Assembly (NCBI GenBank): GCA_029239875.1
Contig: JARBUD010000018.1
Span: 1-64,000, forward strand
From: Xanthobacteraceae bacterium
GTDB lineage: Bacteria > Pseudomonadota > Alphaproteobacteria > Rhizobiales > Xanthobacteraceae
DNA: 64,000 nucleotides
Direction of reading: 5' to 3'
Both the position numbers and the translations under genes were made by a program. Shown in pieces: positions 8,245 to 16,448 of this stretch. The notes under the pieces were generated by a model. The model was not told where the DNA came from. It searched no databases and saw nothing but the letters and a program-made list of their open reading frames with translations. Numbering within the stretch: the stretch's first letter is position 1; the number at the start of each line of letters is the position of its first letter.

Positions 8245-9543
8245 ATGGACACTCGCCCCCTTACTTCCGCCGACACTGCGCCCGCGCTTCGCGACGCGGC
8301 GTCCTCCCCGACGCCGGCGGCGCCGGCAGATGCGGTACCCGCCCTGCAGACCGCGCTCAAGCGCACCGGCCCCGTCGTTCCCCGCAAGTTCCGCGACCTG
8401 CTCGCCCTCGACGATTTCGAGCGGCACGCGCGCCGGCGGTTGCCGAACATGATCTTCCAATATGTGGCTGGTGCGGTGGAGACCGGCTCCTCGCTGAGCG
8501 CCGCGTCCGATGCGTACAAGCAGTGGCGCTTCATGCCGCGCATGTTCGTCGACGTGTCCGGCCGCGACCAGGGCGTCGAGCTGTTCGGCACCCGCTACAG
8601 ATCGCCCTTCGGCATCGCGCCGCTCGGGGGAGCCGCCTTCGCCGCCTACCGCGCGGACCTGCGTCTCGCCGAGGCGGCCAAGCAGGCGCAGGTCCCGATG
8701 ATCCTCAGCGCCTCCTCGCTGATCCGCATGGAGGAGGTGATCGCGCAGAACCCGGACGCCTGGTACCAGGCCTATCTCGCCGGCGACCAGCCGCGCATCG
8801 ACCGGTTGCTCGACCGGGTGGAGCGGGCGGGGTTCCGCACCCTCGTCGTCACCGGCGACACGCCGATGCTCGGAAATCGCGAGCACAACATCCGCAGCGG
8901 CTTCTCCATGCCGATCAAGATCACCCGGAACGTGGCGCTGCAATGCGCGCTCTCCCCGCGCTGGCTGCTCGGCGTGGCGGCGCGCACCTTCGCGTTCCAC
9001 GGCACGCCGCATTTCGAGAACACCGACGCCGAGCGCGGCCCGCCGATGATGTCGAAGCTCGTTCGCAACACCATTGCCCGCGACAAGCTCGCCTGGGAGC
9101 ATGTCGAAGCGATCCGGCGCCGCTGGAAGGGCAACCTGGTCATCAAGGGCATCATGTCGCCTGAGGACGTGCGCATTGCCCGCGAGAGCGGCGCCAACGG
9201 CGTCATCCTGTCCAACCATGGCGGGCGTCAACTCGACTGTACCGTCGCGCCGCTGGATACGCTGCCGCTGGTCGCCGCCCAAAAGGCCGACATGAAGGTG
9301 ATCATCGACAGCGGCATCCGTCGCGGCACCGACGTGTTGAAAGCCTTCGCGCTCGGGGCGGACTTCGTGTTTCTCGGCCGGCCGTTCCTCTATGCGGCGG
9401 CGATCGGCGGCACCGAGGCGATCAGCCATGCGATCTCCATTCTGGCTGACGAGATCGACCGCGACATGGCGCTGGTTGGGGTGCGACGGCCGATGGACCT
9501 CACCATGGCGGCACTGACGAGATCCGGCCCGCATCTGCCGTGA
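8245..9543 (+). CDS. FMN-dependent alpha-hydroxy-acid dehydrogenase/oxidase (LldD-like)
   Basis: A 432-residue enzyme of the glycolate oxidase / L-lactate dehydrogenase family. The active-site block SNHGGRQLD at 323-331 contains the catalytic His (H325), the flavin-contacting Lys is in VIKG near 301, and IDSGIRRGTDVLKA (354-367) with ADFVFLGRPF binds the FMN phosphate. These enzymes oxidise a 2-hydroxy acid to the 2-oxo acid. A roughly 45-residue N-terminal extension precedes the conserved domain. The ATG at 8245 is chosen because the earlier in-frame ATG at 8179 would put the operator inside the coding region. Divergence from the LacI-type gene with a shared operator suggests the substrate is the imported sugar acid. 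Confidence 0.87.
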   Translation: MDTRPLTSADTAPALRDAASSPTPAAPADAVPALQTALKRTGPVVPRKFRDLLALDDFERHARRRLPNMIFQYVAGAVETGSSLSAASDAYKQWRFMPRMFVDVSGRDQGVELFGTRYRSPFGIAPLGGAAFAAYRADLRLAEAAKQAQVPMILSASSLIRMEEVIAQNPDAWYQAYLAGDQPRIDRLLDRVERAGFRTLVVTGDTPMLGNREHNIRSGFSMPIKITRNVALQCALSPRWLLGVAARTFAFHGTPHFENTDAERGPPMMSKLVRNTIARDKLAWEHVEAIRRRWKGNLVIKGIMSPEDVRIARESGANGVILSNHGGRQLDCTVAPLDTLPLVAAQKADMKVIIDSGIRRGTDVLKAFALGADFVFLGRPFLYAAAIGGTEAISHAISILADEIDRDMALVGVRRPMDLTMAALTRSGPHLP

Positions 9544-9696
9544 CCGATGCCCTCGCCCGGGAACCGGAAGCACGGGCCTGACCCGGGGACCCTCGACCTT
9601 GGCGACGCGGCAGGAAGTCGTGGGTGGTCGGTCAGGCCCGCCCATAACCGCGCCTGCGCGGAACGGTCTGCGGAAAGCGCGGAAACAACAGGTGCA

Positions 9697-9805
9697 CCCT
9701 CATCCTGAGGTGCGAGCGCAGCGAGCCTCGAAGGATGGTCGCTCAAGAGCGCCCGGATGAGCATCCTTCGAGGCCCGGCTTGCGCCGGGCACCTCAGGAT
9801 GAGGT
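9697..9805. repeat. Family I intergenic palindrome (CCTCATCCTGAGGTGC type), copy 1
   Basis: Outer arms read CCTCATCCTGAGGTGC and GCACCTCAGGATGAGG. Inner arms CCTCGAAGGATG and CATCCTTCGAGG fold within. The unit fills most of the 291-base gap between the dehydrogenase and the DUF930 gene. Related copies are at 22556-22662, 34769-34880 and 42078-42192. The rest of the gap shows nothing recognisable. Confidence 0.85.
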
Positions 9806-9834
9806 TCTTCTTGGATGAGAGGGAGGCAGCCGCC

Positions 9835-10245
9835 CTACGGCGCCACCAGGTAATGCGCGCCCCATTCCGAGTTCGGGATCGCGGCGCCGAGCTTGTAGTC
9901 GAAGCTCTTCACCTCCAGCCCCTCGTTCTGCGTCTCGCAGTCATAGGAGATGTGGTACCAGGTGCCGCCGGAACGGATGGCCGCGCCCGGCGCCTTGATG
10001 CGCGCGCCCTTGATGACGGGATCGCGATAGGCATAGGCGACCAGTTCGTCCGGCTTCATGCCCTTCACATTGCGCTGCACCTCGCCCATGGCGCGGGCGT
10101 TGCAGCGCTGCTCGATGCGCTCGGAGGGATCGAGCAGCAGCATCTGCTCGTCGGGCGAGCGGGCGTGCGCCGCGCTGAGGTCGGCGAGCAGGAGGACGCC
10201 GCCGCAGGCGAGAACGGCGAAGCTGGGAACGATCGAACGCGGCAT
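9835..10245 (-). CDS. DUF930 domain-containing secreted protein
   Basis: A 136-residue protein with an N-terminal signal peptide (VPSFAVLACGGVLLLADLSAAHA) and the DUF930 pattern. The pattern includes a DEQMLLLDPSERIEQRCNARAM region, RDPVIKGARIKAPGAAIR, then WYHISYDCET near the C-terminus. Two cysteines in the mature protein may form a disulphide. The function of the family is unknown; it is common in Hyphomicrobiales and probably periplasmic. The ATG at 10245 gives a normal signal peptide, while upstream in-frame residues are charged. It is transcribed divergently from ccmC. Confidence 0.82.
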   Translation of the reverse strand: MPRSIVPSFAVLACGGVLLLADLSAAHARSPDEQMLLLDPSERIEQRCNARAMGEVQRNVKGMKPDELVAYAYRDPVIKGARIKAPGAAIRSGGTWYHISYDCETQNEGLEVKSFDYKLGAAIPNSEWGAHYLVAP

Positions 10246-10377
10246 GGGCAGGCGAATCCCCTCGTCATACCAATTCAGTTCAATATTCGACTTATGTCCA
10301 TCCTGTGGCTTCACATCCGCGTTGTGACGCATGCCGCTCGTGTTGCCGGGGCACGCGGGGCGGATTAGAACCGCCCC

Positions 10378-11112
10378 ATGGCGCTGATGGACCTTGCCAA
10401 CCCCACCCGCTTCCTCGCCCTTTCCGGGCGCGTCCTGCCATGGCTGACGGGCCTCGCTCTGGCGACCCTCGCCGTCGGCTTCTTCCTCGCCTTCCGCGCC
10501 CCGGCCGACTACCAGCAGGGCGAGACGGTGAAGATCATGTACATCCACGTGCCCTTCGCCTGGCTCGCCATGTTCGGCTATTCGCTGCTGGCGCTCTCCG
10601 CGCTCGGCATCCTGGTCTGGCGCCACCCGCTGGCCGACGTCGCGCACAAGGCGATGGCGCCCATCGGGGCCGTGTTCGCCTTCCTCTGCCTCGTCACCGG
10701 CTCGCTCTGGGGCCGGCCGATGTGGGGCACCTACTGGGTGTGGGACGCGCGGCTCACCTCCATGCTGGTGCTGCTGCTGCTCTATCTCGGCCTGCTCGCT
10801 TTGCGCTCGGCGATCGAGGATCCGAACCAGGCCGGGCGCGCCGCCGCGGTGCTCTCGCTGGTCGGCTTCGTCAACGTGCCGATCGTCAAGTTCTCGGTCG
10901 ACTGGTGGAACACGCTGCACCAGCCGGCCTCGGTCTTCCGCATGGGCGGCTCCACCATCGACGCCAGCATGCTCTGGCCGCTGATGATCTGCGCCTTCGG
11001 CTTCACCTTGCTGATGCTGGCGCTGCACATGGCGGCGATGCGCACCGAGATCTACCGCCGCCGCCTGCGCGTGATGGAAGCGCGCGCCGCGGCCGAAGCC
11101 GCCTTCGCCTGA
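10378..11112 (+). CDS. ccmC: Heme exporter / c-type cytochrome maturation protein CcmC
   Basis: A 244-residue inner-membrane protein with six hydrophobic segments. It has the tryptophan-rich periplasmic loop of the family (WGRPMWGTYWVWDARLTS) flanked by candidate heme-ligating histidines in MYIHVPFAW and NTLHQPASV. CcmC attaches heme to the chaperone CcmE during cytochrome c maturation (system I). It starts a plus-strand ccmC-ccmD-ccmG set with short spacing. The ccmA and ccmB genes, often just upstream, are not adjacent here; the divergent DUF930 gene occupies that place. Confidence 0.96.
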   Translation: MALMDLANPTRFLALSGRVLPWLTGLALATLAVGFFLAFRAPADYQQGETVKIMYIHVPFAWLAMFGYSLLALSALGILVWRHPLADVAHKAMAPIGAVFAFLCLVTGSLWGRPMWGTYWVWDARLTSMLVLLLLYLGLLALRSAIEDPNQAGRAAAVLSLVGFVNVPIVKFSVDWWNTLHQPASVFRMGGSTIDASMLWPLMICAFGFTLLMLALHMAAMRTEIYRRRLRVMEARAAAEAAFA

Positions 11113-11123
11113 GGGAGCCCGCG

Positions 11124-11288
11124 ATGTTCGGCGAGCACGGCCTGTTCATCATCGCCTCCTACGGGGTGAGCGCGCTGGCGCTCGGCGCGCTGGCGCTGTG
11201 GACCGTGCTCGACGGGCGCAGCGTGCGCCGCCGGCTCGACGAGCTCGACTCGCGCGGGGTCAGGCGCCGCTCGGCGGGCCGCGAATGA
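11124..11288 (+). CDS. ccmD: Heme exporter protein CcmD
   Basis: A 54-residue protein with one transmembrane helix (ASYGVSALALGALALWTV) after a short MFGEHGLFII N-terminus and a basic, cytosolic C-terminus. Size and topology match CcmD, which helps release holo-CcmE from the CcmABC complex. It lies 11 bases after ccmC and 10 bases before ccmG, with GAGGGAGCCC as ribosome-binding site. Confidence 0.9.
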   Translation: MFGEHGLFIIASYGVSALALGALALWTVLDGRSVRRRLDELDSRGVRRRSAGRE

Positions 11289-11298
11289 GCGACGCGAG

Positions 11299-11895
11299 AT
11301 GAGCGATACCTCCACCCCCTCCGGCACTGGGCGCCGGCGCCTGCTCGTCCTGCTGCCGCTGATCGCCTTCGTCGCGCTCGCCGCGCTGTTCTATGGAAGG
11401 CTGTTCTCCGGCGATCCCTCGCGCATCCCCTCGGCGCTGATCGGCCGCCCCGCCCCCGCGCTCGACCTGCCGCCGCTCGAGGGCCTCGCCCGCGACGGCC
11501 AGCCGGTGCCGGGCCTCACCTCGGCCGGGCTCAAGGGCGAGGTGACGGTACTCAACGTCTTCGCCTCCTGGTGCGTGCCCTGCCGCGACGAGCACCCCTT
11601 CCTGGTCGAACTGTCGAGGATGCAGGGCTTCCGCCTCGTCGGCCTCAACTACAAGGACGAGGCGGAGAACGCCCGCCGCTTCCTCGGCCGCTTCGGCAAT
11701 CCCTATGCGGCGGTCGGCGTCGATGCCGGCGGGCGCGCCGCCATCGACTGGGGTGTCTATGGCGTGCCGGAGACCTTCGTCGTCGGCAGGGACGGGCGCA
11801 TCGCCTACAAGTTCATCGGGCCCATCGATGCGCAGGGGCTGAAGGAACGCCTGCTGCCGGAGATCGAGAAGGCGAAGGCCGCGCCGGCAAGCTAG
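11299..11895 (+). CDS. ccmG: Thiol:disulfide interchange protein CcmG/DsbE
   Basis: A 198-residue membrane-anchored periplasmic thioredoxin. A helix at residues about 14-33 is followed by the TlpA/DsbE fold with the redox motif WCVPC at 91-95 and the cis-proline region VYGVPETFVV. CcmG reduces apocytochrome c cysteines before heme attachment. It is the last gene of the ccmCDG set. Its stop overlaps the end of the converging DUF1178 gene by four bases. Confidence 0.94.
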   Translation: MSDTSTPSGTGRRRLLVLLPLIAFVALAALFYGRLFSGDPSRIPSALIGRPAPALDLPPLEGLARDGQPVPGLTSAGLKGEVTVLNVFASWCVPCRDEHPFLVELSRMQGFRLVGLNYKDEAENARRFLGRFGNPYAAVGVDAGGRAAIDWGVYGVPETFVVGRDGRIAYKFIGPIDAQGLKERLLPEIEKAKAAPAS

Positions 11896-12377
11896 TTCCG
11901 CTCGTCCGGCAGCACCGGCAGCGGCAGCACCTCGATCTCGTCCTCGATCAGCGCCCGCACCTCCTCGGAGGTCGCCTCGCCGCGGATGGCGCGCTTCTCC
12001 TCCTCGCCCTCGTGCATGCGGCGGGCGAGCCGGGCGAAGTCGTCGCCGACATCGTCGGTATTGGCCTCCACATGCGCGCGAACCGCGCGCAGCATCGACC
12101 GGAGCTGCTGCTCCTTCTCCGACATCATCGCCACCGGCTGGGTGGGAGCGGGCGCAGGCGCGGCGGCGGGAGCCGACGCCTCGGCCGGGGCTTCCGCCTC
12201 GAACTTGCGCGTGCCGCGGCCCAGCGCCGGCGCCATGATCGCCTTGGAGACATCCGGCGAATCGCAGACCGGGCAGGTCACGAGGCCCTGCGCCTTCTGG
12301 GCGTCGTAGGCGGCGGAATCGCGGAACCAGCTTTCGAACTCGTGGTCCTTGGCGCAGCACAGGCTGTAGAGGATCAT
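11892..12377 (-). CDS. DUF1178 family protein
   Basis: A 161-residue protein with the DUF1178 N-terminus: MILYSLCCAKDHEFESWFRDS, then a CPVCDS metal-binding-like pair, giving a probable zinc ribbon (C7/C8 with C36/C39). The middle is Ala/Pro-rich and the C-terminus is a charged helical region. Function is unknown. It overlaps the upstream amidase gene by four bases (12374-12377), so the two are translationally coupled. This pairing recurs across Alphaproteobacteria. Confidence 0.88.
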   Translation of the reverse strand: MILYSLCCAKDHEFESWFRDSAAYDAQKAQGLVTCPVCDSPDVSKAIMAPALGRGTRKFEAEAPAEASAPAAAPAPAPTQPVAMMSEKEQQLRSMLRAVRAHVEANTDDVGDDFARLARRMHEGEEEKRAIRGEATSEEVRALIEDEIEVLPLPVLPDERN

Positions 12378-13291
12378 GCCGCGTCACCCGGGGAAGCGAG
12401 ATGCAGCCGGCCGAAATCGCCCGGCGCCACCATCTCGAAGCGCCGGCCATTGGCCAGCGAGGGGATTCGCCCGCGCACCGCCGCCACCTGCGCCGGATCG
12501 ATCTCGGCGCTGATCACGCCCGGCTCGGTGCCGGCCTCAGCCAGCACTTTGCCCCACGGGTCGATGATCAGGCTGTGGCCGAAGGTCTTGCGGCCGTTCT
12601 CATGCGTGCCGCCCTGCGCCGCCGCCAGCACGAAGCAGCCGGTCTCGATGGCGCGGGCGCGCAGGAGGATGTGCCAGTGCGCCTCGCCGGTGGACTGGGT
12701 GAAGGCGGCGGGCACCGCGATCATCCCCGCCCCCGCCTCGGCCAGCGCACGGAACAGCGCCGGAAAGCGCAAATCGTAGCAGATGGTGAAGCCCAGCCGG
12801 ATGCCCGGCAGGTCGGCGGCGACCGCGAGTTCCCCCGGCCGGTAGGCTTCGGATTCGCGGTAGACGTCGCCATTCGGCAGGTCGACGTCGAACATGTGGA
12901 TCTTGTCGTAGCGGGCGAGGATCGCCCCGTCCGGCCCGATGAGGAAGGAGCGGTTGGCGGCGCGGTGCTCGCTCGCCTTCACCGCCAGCGAGCCGATGTG
13001 CAGGTGCACCTTCAGCTCCGCCGCGAGCGCGGAAAACGCCTTCAGCGCCGGGTCGCTCTCCTCGTCATGCAGCACGGCGAACAGCGCCTGCCGGTTCTCC
13101 TCCATCGTGCCGGTCATCTCCGGCGTCTGGATGTAGCTGGCGCCGCCCGCCGCCGCCTCGCGGATCAAGGCCGAGGCGGTCTCGACATTCGCCTCCACGC
13201 TCTTGGCGGTGCGCAGCTGCACCAGCGCGGCGCGGAAGGGCGCGCCCAGATGCGGCGGGCGGGGAGCGGTCGAATCGGTCGAGGCTGTCAT
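12374..13291 (-). CDS. Carbon-nitrogen hydrolase (Nit1/Nit2-type omega-amidase-like)
   Basis: A 305-residue nitrilase-superfamily enzyme with the Glu-Lys-Cys triad visible: E58 in IQTPEMTG, K130 in YDKIHMFDVDLP, and C171 in FTICYDLRFP. The HMFDVDLP signature places it with the Nit1/Nit2 branch. Members deaminate alpha-ketoglutaramate or deaminated glutathione, acting as metabolite repair enzymes. The gene is placed between grxC and DUF1178, a conserved alphaproteobacterial order that fits a glutathione link. The exact substrate is inferred. Confidence 0.9.
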   Translation of the reverse strand: MTASTDSTAPRPPHLGAPFRAALVQLRTAKSVEANVETASALIREAAAGGASYIQTPEMTGTMEENRQALFAVLHDEESDPALKAFSALAAELKVHLHIGSLAVKASEHRAANRSFLIGPDGAILARYDKIHMFDVDLPNGDVYRESEAYRPGELAVAADLPGIRLGFTICYDLRFPALFRALAEAGAGMIAVPAAFTQSTGEAHWHILLRARAIETGCFVLAAAQGGTHENGRKTFGHSLIIDPWGKVLAEAGTEPGVISAEIDPAQVAAVRGRIPSLANGRRFEMVAPGDFGRLHLASPGDAA

Positions 13292-13306
13292 CTGAATAAG
13301 GTCCGT

Positions 13307-13564
13307 TCAGCTCGCCAGCAGAGCGTCGAGCTCGCCGGCCTCCTCCAGCGCATAGAGGTCGTCGCAGCCACCGACATGGCGGCCGTCGATGAAGATCTGC
13401 GGCACGCTGGTACGCCCGTTGGCGCGGCTCGACATGGTCGAGCGCATCACCGGATCGCCGGTCACGTTGATCTCGGAGAAGCCGACGCCCTTGCGCTTCA
13501 GGAGATCCTTGGCGGCATGGCAATAGGGGCAGGTATAGGTGGTGTAGATCTCGATCTGCGACAT
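13307..13564 (-). CDS. grxC: Glutaredoxin 3 (GrxC)
   Basis: An 85-residue glutaredoxin with the dithiol active site CPYC at residues 12-15, the TSVPQIFIDG cis-proline segment and the GGCDDLYAL glutathione-binding loop. It reduces disulphides using glutathione in the cytosol. The ATG at 13564 gives the standard length; the longer open frame upstream is not conserved-looking. It lies 15 bases before the amidase gene and 49 bases after comF, all on the minus strand. Confidence 0.95.
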   Translation of the reverse strand: MSQIEIYTTYTCPYCHAAKDLLKRKGVGFSEINVTGDPVMRSTMSSRANGRTSVPQIFIDGRHVGGCDDLYALEEAGELDALLAS

Positions 13565-13613
13565 CGTTTCCGACCTTTGGAGCCGACTACCGGGGCCACG
13601 GCGCGGGTCCTCC

Positions 13614-14423
13614 CTATGATATGGCGCCGCCCCGCCCGTCAACAACCCGCGCGAACACCAGCACGTCCACCCTGCCCGCCCCGGCGCGCGTCAGCGCCTT
13701 GGCGCAGGCGTCGATGGTCGCGCCGGTGGTGAGCACGTCGTCGACGATGACGACGCGCCGTCCCCGCAGCTCGGCGCGGGCCGCCGCGGGCACGACGAAG
13801 GCGCCGGCGACGTTCTGCGCCCGCGCCGCCCGGTCCAGCCCGACCTGCGGCACCGTCGCCCGTGCGCGCGTGAGCCAGGAGGTGCGCACCGGAATCTTCG
13901 CCTCGCGTCCCACGACCTTGGCCAGCGCCGCCGACTGGTTGAAGCGCCGCCGCCACAGCCGCAACCCGTGCAGCGGCACGGGGATCAGCGCGTCGGCGTC
14001 ATCGAGGATGTCCGCCCCCGCCCGCGCCATCATCCGCGCCATGGGCGGGGCGACGTCGAGCCGGTCGGCATATTTCAGCGCGTGGACGAGGTCGCGCGCC
14101 ACCTCGCCGAAGGCCGCCACCGCCCGCGCCCTCGCATAGGCCGGAGGGTCGGCGAGCGCGGCCGATGAGACCGCGGGCCCGTCCAGCGGATCGCTGTCAT
14201 AGGGCAGCGGCGTGCCGAGCCGGTCGCAATAGGGCCGCTCGATGAATTCCATCCCCCGCCAGCAGGAGGCGCACAGGCAGCCCGGCTGGTCCACGGCCGC
14301 CCGGCAGGCCATGCAGACCGGCGGCAGGGCGAAGTCGACCAGCCCGCGCGCGGCCACCCGCGCCGCGCCAGCGAGGCGGGCGGCGAATGGAAGGGCGCTT
14401 TCCGCTTCCAGAGGCTTGTCCAT
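13614..14423 (-). CDS. ComF family protein (double zinc ribbon, phosphoribosyltransferase fold)
   Basis: A 269-residue ComF-type protein. The N-terminus carries two CxxC pairs (C37/C40 and C51/C54) forming a zinc ribbon. The C-terminal phosphoribosyltransferase domain has the PRPP-binding motif VVIVDDVLTTGAT. ComF is needed for DNA uptake in competent species; in most Alphaproteobacteria the role is not established. It begins a minus-strand set comF-grxC-amidase-DUF1178 and diverges from the DUF5990-like gene. Confidence 0.9.
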   Translation of the reverse strand: MDKPLEAESALPFAARLAGAARVAARGLVDFALPPVCMACRAAVDQPGCLCASCWRGMEFIERPYCDRLGTPLPYDSDPLDGPAVSSAALADPPAYARARAVAAFGEVARDLVHALKYADRLDVAPPMARMMARAGADILDDADALIPVPLHGLRLWRRRFNQSAALAKVVGREAKIPVRTSWLTRARATVPQVGLDRAARAQNVAGAFVVPAAARAELRGRRVVIVDDVLTTGATIDACAKALTRAGAGRVDVLVFARVVDGRGGAIS

Positions 14424-14523
14424 GGCGGCGAGCCTAGCATGTGCGCGGAACGGCCGCCTCGGCTTGCGCCCCGGTCATGTCTCGGCTTGAATTCGCCTCC
14501 CTTCCGCTGAGCTGCGAGCCCGC

Positions 14524-14955
14524 ATGGCGACGACCGATCAGAGCGTGATCAATATGCGGATCGTCATCGAGCAGCCGGTCGTCGGCGTACTCCACAGCCT
14601 TCAGGCCAAGGACGAATCGCCTCTCGATCCGAAATCCTCGCGCGAGGGCGAGGCGCTCCGCTTCGATTTCCAGATCCGCGTGGGGCCGGGGCCGAAATTC
14701 TTCGGCGATCAGGTGCGCCGCGAAGGGCCCGAGCGGCGCTTCGTCTATATCCGCATCGGCCAGCTCGCCGGCGAAGCGTCCTCTCCCTGGTCGCGCCGGA
14801 TGAAGATCGACATCCACGACATCGCAGGCGACCTGCTGGAGCGTGCGGCGATGAGCGGAGCGGTCATCGAAACCACCGTCGACGGCACCGGCAAGGACGG
14901 CATGCCCGCCTGCGCCACGCTGCGGCCAACCGGGCGGCGCATCGTCGAGCGCTGA
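14524..14955 (+). CDS. Small DUF5990-like protein
   Basis: A 143-residue soluble protein with a basic RIVIEQPVVGVLHSLQ start, a central LRFDFQIRVGPGPKFFGDQVRREG and a C-terminal PACATLRPTGRRIVER. The pattern resembles the DUF5990 family of unknown function, though I recognise it only moderately. It is a single gene between divergent comF and the methyltransferase. No enzyme motif is visible. Confidence 0.7.
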   Translation: MATTDQSVINMRIVIEQPVVGVLHSLQAKDESPLDPKSSREGEALRFDFQIRVGPGPKFFGDQVRREGPERRFVYIRIGQLAGEASSPWSRRMKIDIHDIAGDLLERAAMSGAVIETTVDGTGKDGMPACATLRPTGRRIVER

Positions 14956-15027
14956 AGCCGGACGGCACTGCCGGCGCCTTTGACCCGCCGCGACGGCCGT
15001 CCTATGGCTCTGGCCGAGGAGCATCCC

Positions 15028-15909
15028 ATGTCCGGCCCGATGAACGTCTTCGACCCGCGCGCGCTCGCCGCTCGCCGCCGCCGCGCTCTCGCCCTCGGCC
15101 CGGAGACCTTCCTGCTCGACCGCGTCGCCGAGGACCTCGCCGACCGGCTCGGCGCGGTGAAGCGCCGCTTCGAGGTGGCCGCCGACCTCGGCACGCCGAC
15201 GCCGGTCCTGCGCGCCGCGCTCGCCGGCTCCGGCATGGTCGGCACGCTCCACGCCTTCGGCCCGGCCGAGCGGGGGGATGTCGAAATCGTCACCGATCCC
15301 GAGGCCCTGCCCTTCGCGCCGGAAAAGCTCGACCTCGTGGTCTCGGCGCTGGCGCTCCAGACGGTCAACGACCTGCCCGGCGTCCTCTCGCAGATCCGCC
15401 GCGCGCTGCGACCGGACGGGCTGCTCATCGCCGGCTTCCTCGGCGCCGGCACCCTCAGCGAGCTGCGCGAGGCCTTCGCCATCGCCGAGAGCGACACGCT
15501 GGGCGGCATCTCCCCGCGCGTCGCCCCCTTCGCCGATCTGCGCGACCTCGGCGGCCTGCTCCAGCGCGCCGGCTTCGCCCTGCCGGTCACCGATGTCGAC
15601 CGCGTCGTCGTGCGCTATGGCGACCCGCTGGCGCTGCTGAACGACCTGCGCCGCATGGGCGCCGCCAACCCGCTCGCCGACCGCCGCCGCACGCCCCTGC
15701 TGCGCAAGACGCTGGCGCGGCTGTTCGAGGTCTATGCCGAGCGCTTCTCCGACCCGGACGGGCGCCTGCGCGCCACTTTCGAGATCGCCTGGATTTCCGG
15801 CTGGGCGCCGCATGAGAGCCAGCAGAAGCCGCTCCGCCCCGGCTCGGCCAAGGCCCGGCTGGCGGATGCGCTGAAGGTTCCCGAGGGACGGCTGCCGGGC
15901 GGGGGGTAG
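15028..15909 (+). CDS. SAM-dependent methyltransferase, BioC/NDUFAF5-like
   Basis: A 293-residue protein starting MSGPMNVFDPRALAARRRRA, the opening typical of the alphaproteobacterial BioC-like/NDUFAF5 group. The class I methyltransferase core follows, with a somewhat degenerate SAM motif (VAADLGTPTPV), acidic FAPEKLDLVVSALALQTVNDLP and IRRALRPDGLLIAGFLG. The mitochondrial relative NDUFAF5 hydroxylates an arginine in complex I assembly, while BioC methylates malonyl-ACP. Which applies here is open. The ATG at 15028 is preferred; an in-frame ATG at 15004 is possible. Confidence 0.85.
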   Translation: MSGPMNVFDPRALAARRRRALALGPETFLLDRVAEDLADRLGAVKRRFEVAADLGTPTPVLRAALAGSGMVGTLHAFGPAERGDVEIVTDPEALPFAPEKLDLVVSALALQTVNDLPGVLSQIRRALRPDGLLIAGFLGAGTLSELREAFAIAESDTLGGISPRVAPFADLRDLGGLLQRAGFALPVTDVDRVVVRYGDPLALLNDLRRMGAANPLADRRRTPLLRKTLARLFEVYAERFSDPDGRLRATFEIAWISGWAPHESQQKPLRPGSAKARLADALKVPEGRLPGGG

Positions 15910-15921
15910 CCTCACTCGCAC

Positions 15922-16013
15922 CGTCATGCCCGGGCTTGGCCCGGGCATCCACGACTTTGTCCAGCAGAGCCCGGCGGAAAGGCGTGGATGGCCGGGCCAA
16001 GCCCGGCCATGAC
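15922..16013. repeat. Family II intergenic palindrome (GTCATGCCCGGGCTTG type)
   Basis: Left half GTCATGCCCGGGCTTGGCC and right half GGCCAAGCCCGGCCATGAC form imperfect long arms, with inner CATCCACG and CGTGGATG arms. It fills the gap between the converging methyltransferase and mutT genes. Related units occur at 30350-30440, in 34604-34745 and at 51416-51501. Confidence 0.8.
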
Positions 16014-16026
16014 GTCCTTCTTCTCT

Positions 16027-16446
16027 CTACCGCCCCGGCCCGAGCAGGTCGAGCAGCACCGGGATCAGCGGCTCGTCGGCCGGCGGCATGGGGTAGTCGC
16101 GCAGCGTGCCCGGCTTCACCCAGGCGAGGCGCTGGCCTTCCTTGCCCTGCGCCAGCCCTTCCCAGCGCCGGCAGATCCACAAGGGCATCAAGAGCTGGAA
16201 GGTCTCGTAGGTGTGGCTGGCGAAGCTCAGCGGCGCCAGGCACGGCTCCTTCACCACGATGCCGAGCTCCTCGGCGAGCTCGCGGATCAGGCAGTCCTCC
16301 GGCCGCTCGCCGGGCTCGACCTTGCCGCCGGGAAACTCCCACAGCCCCGCCAGCGACTTGCCCGCCGGGCGCTCGGTCAGCAGCACGCGCCCGTCGGCGT
16401 CGATAAGGGCGCAGGCGGCGACGAGGACGAGCTTCATCGGCGCCAT
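16027..16446 (-). CDS. mutT: 8-oxo-dGTP diphosphatase (MutT/Nudix)
   Basis: A 139-residue Nudix hydrolase. The Nudix box is intact: [20 protein letters not shown] continuing to ELGI, with the catalytic REx2EE pattern. An N-terminal [20 protein letters not shown] strand matches MutT. It sanitises oxidised nucleotides. It lies only two bases downstream of argJ on the minus strand, a linkage often seen in Alphaproteobacteria. Confidence 0.92.
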   Translation of the reverse strand: MAPMKLVLVAACALIDADGRVLLTERPAGKSLAGLWEFPGGKVEPGERPEDCLIRELAEELGIVVKEPCLAPLSFASHTYETFQLLMPLWICRRWEGLAQGKEGQRLAWVKPGTLRDYPMPPADEPLIPVLLDLLGPGR

Positions 16447-16448
16447 GG

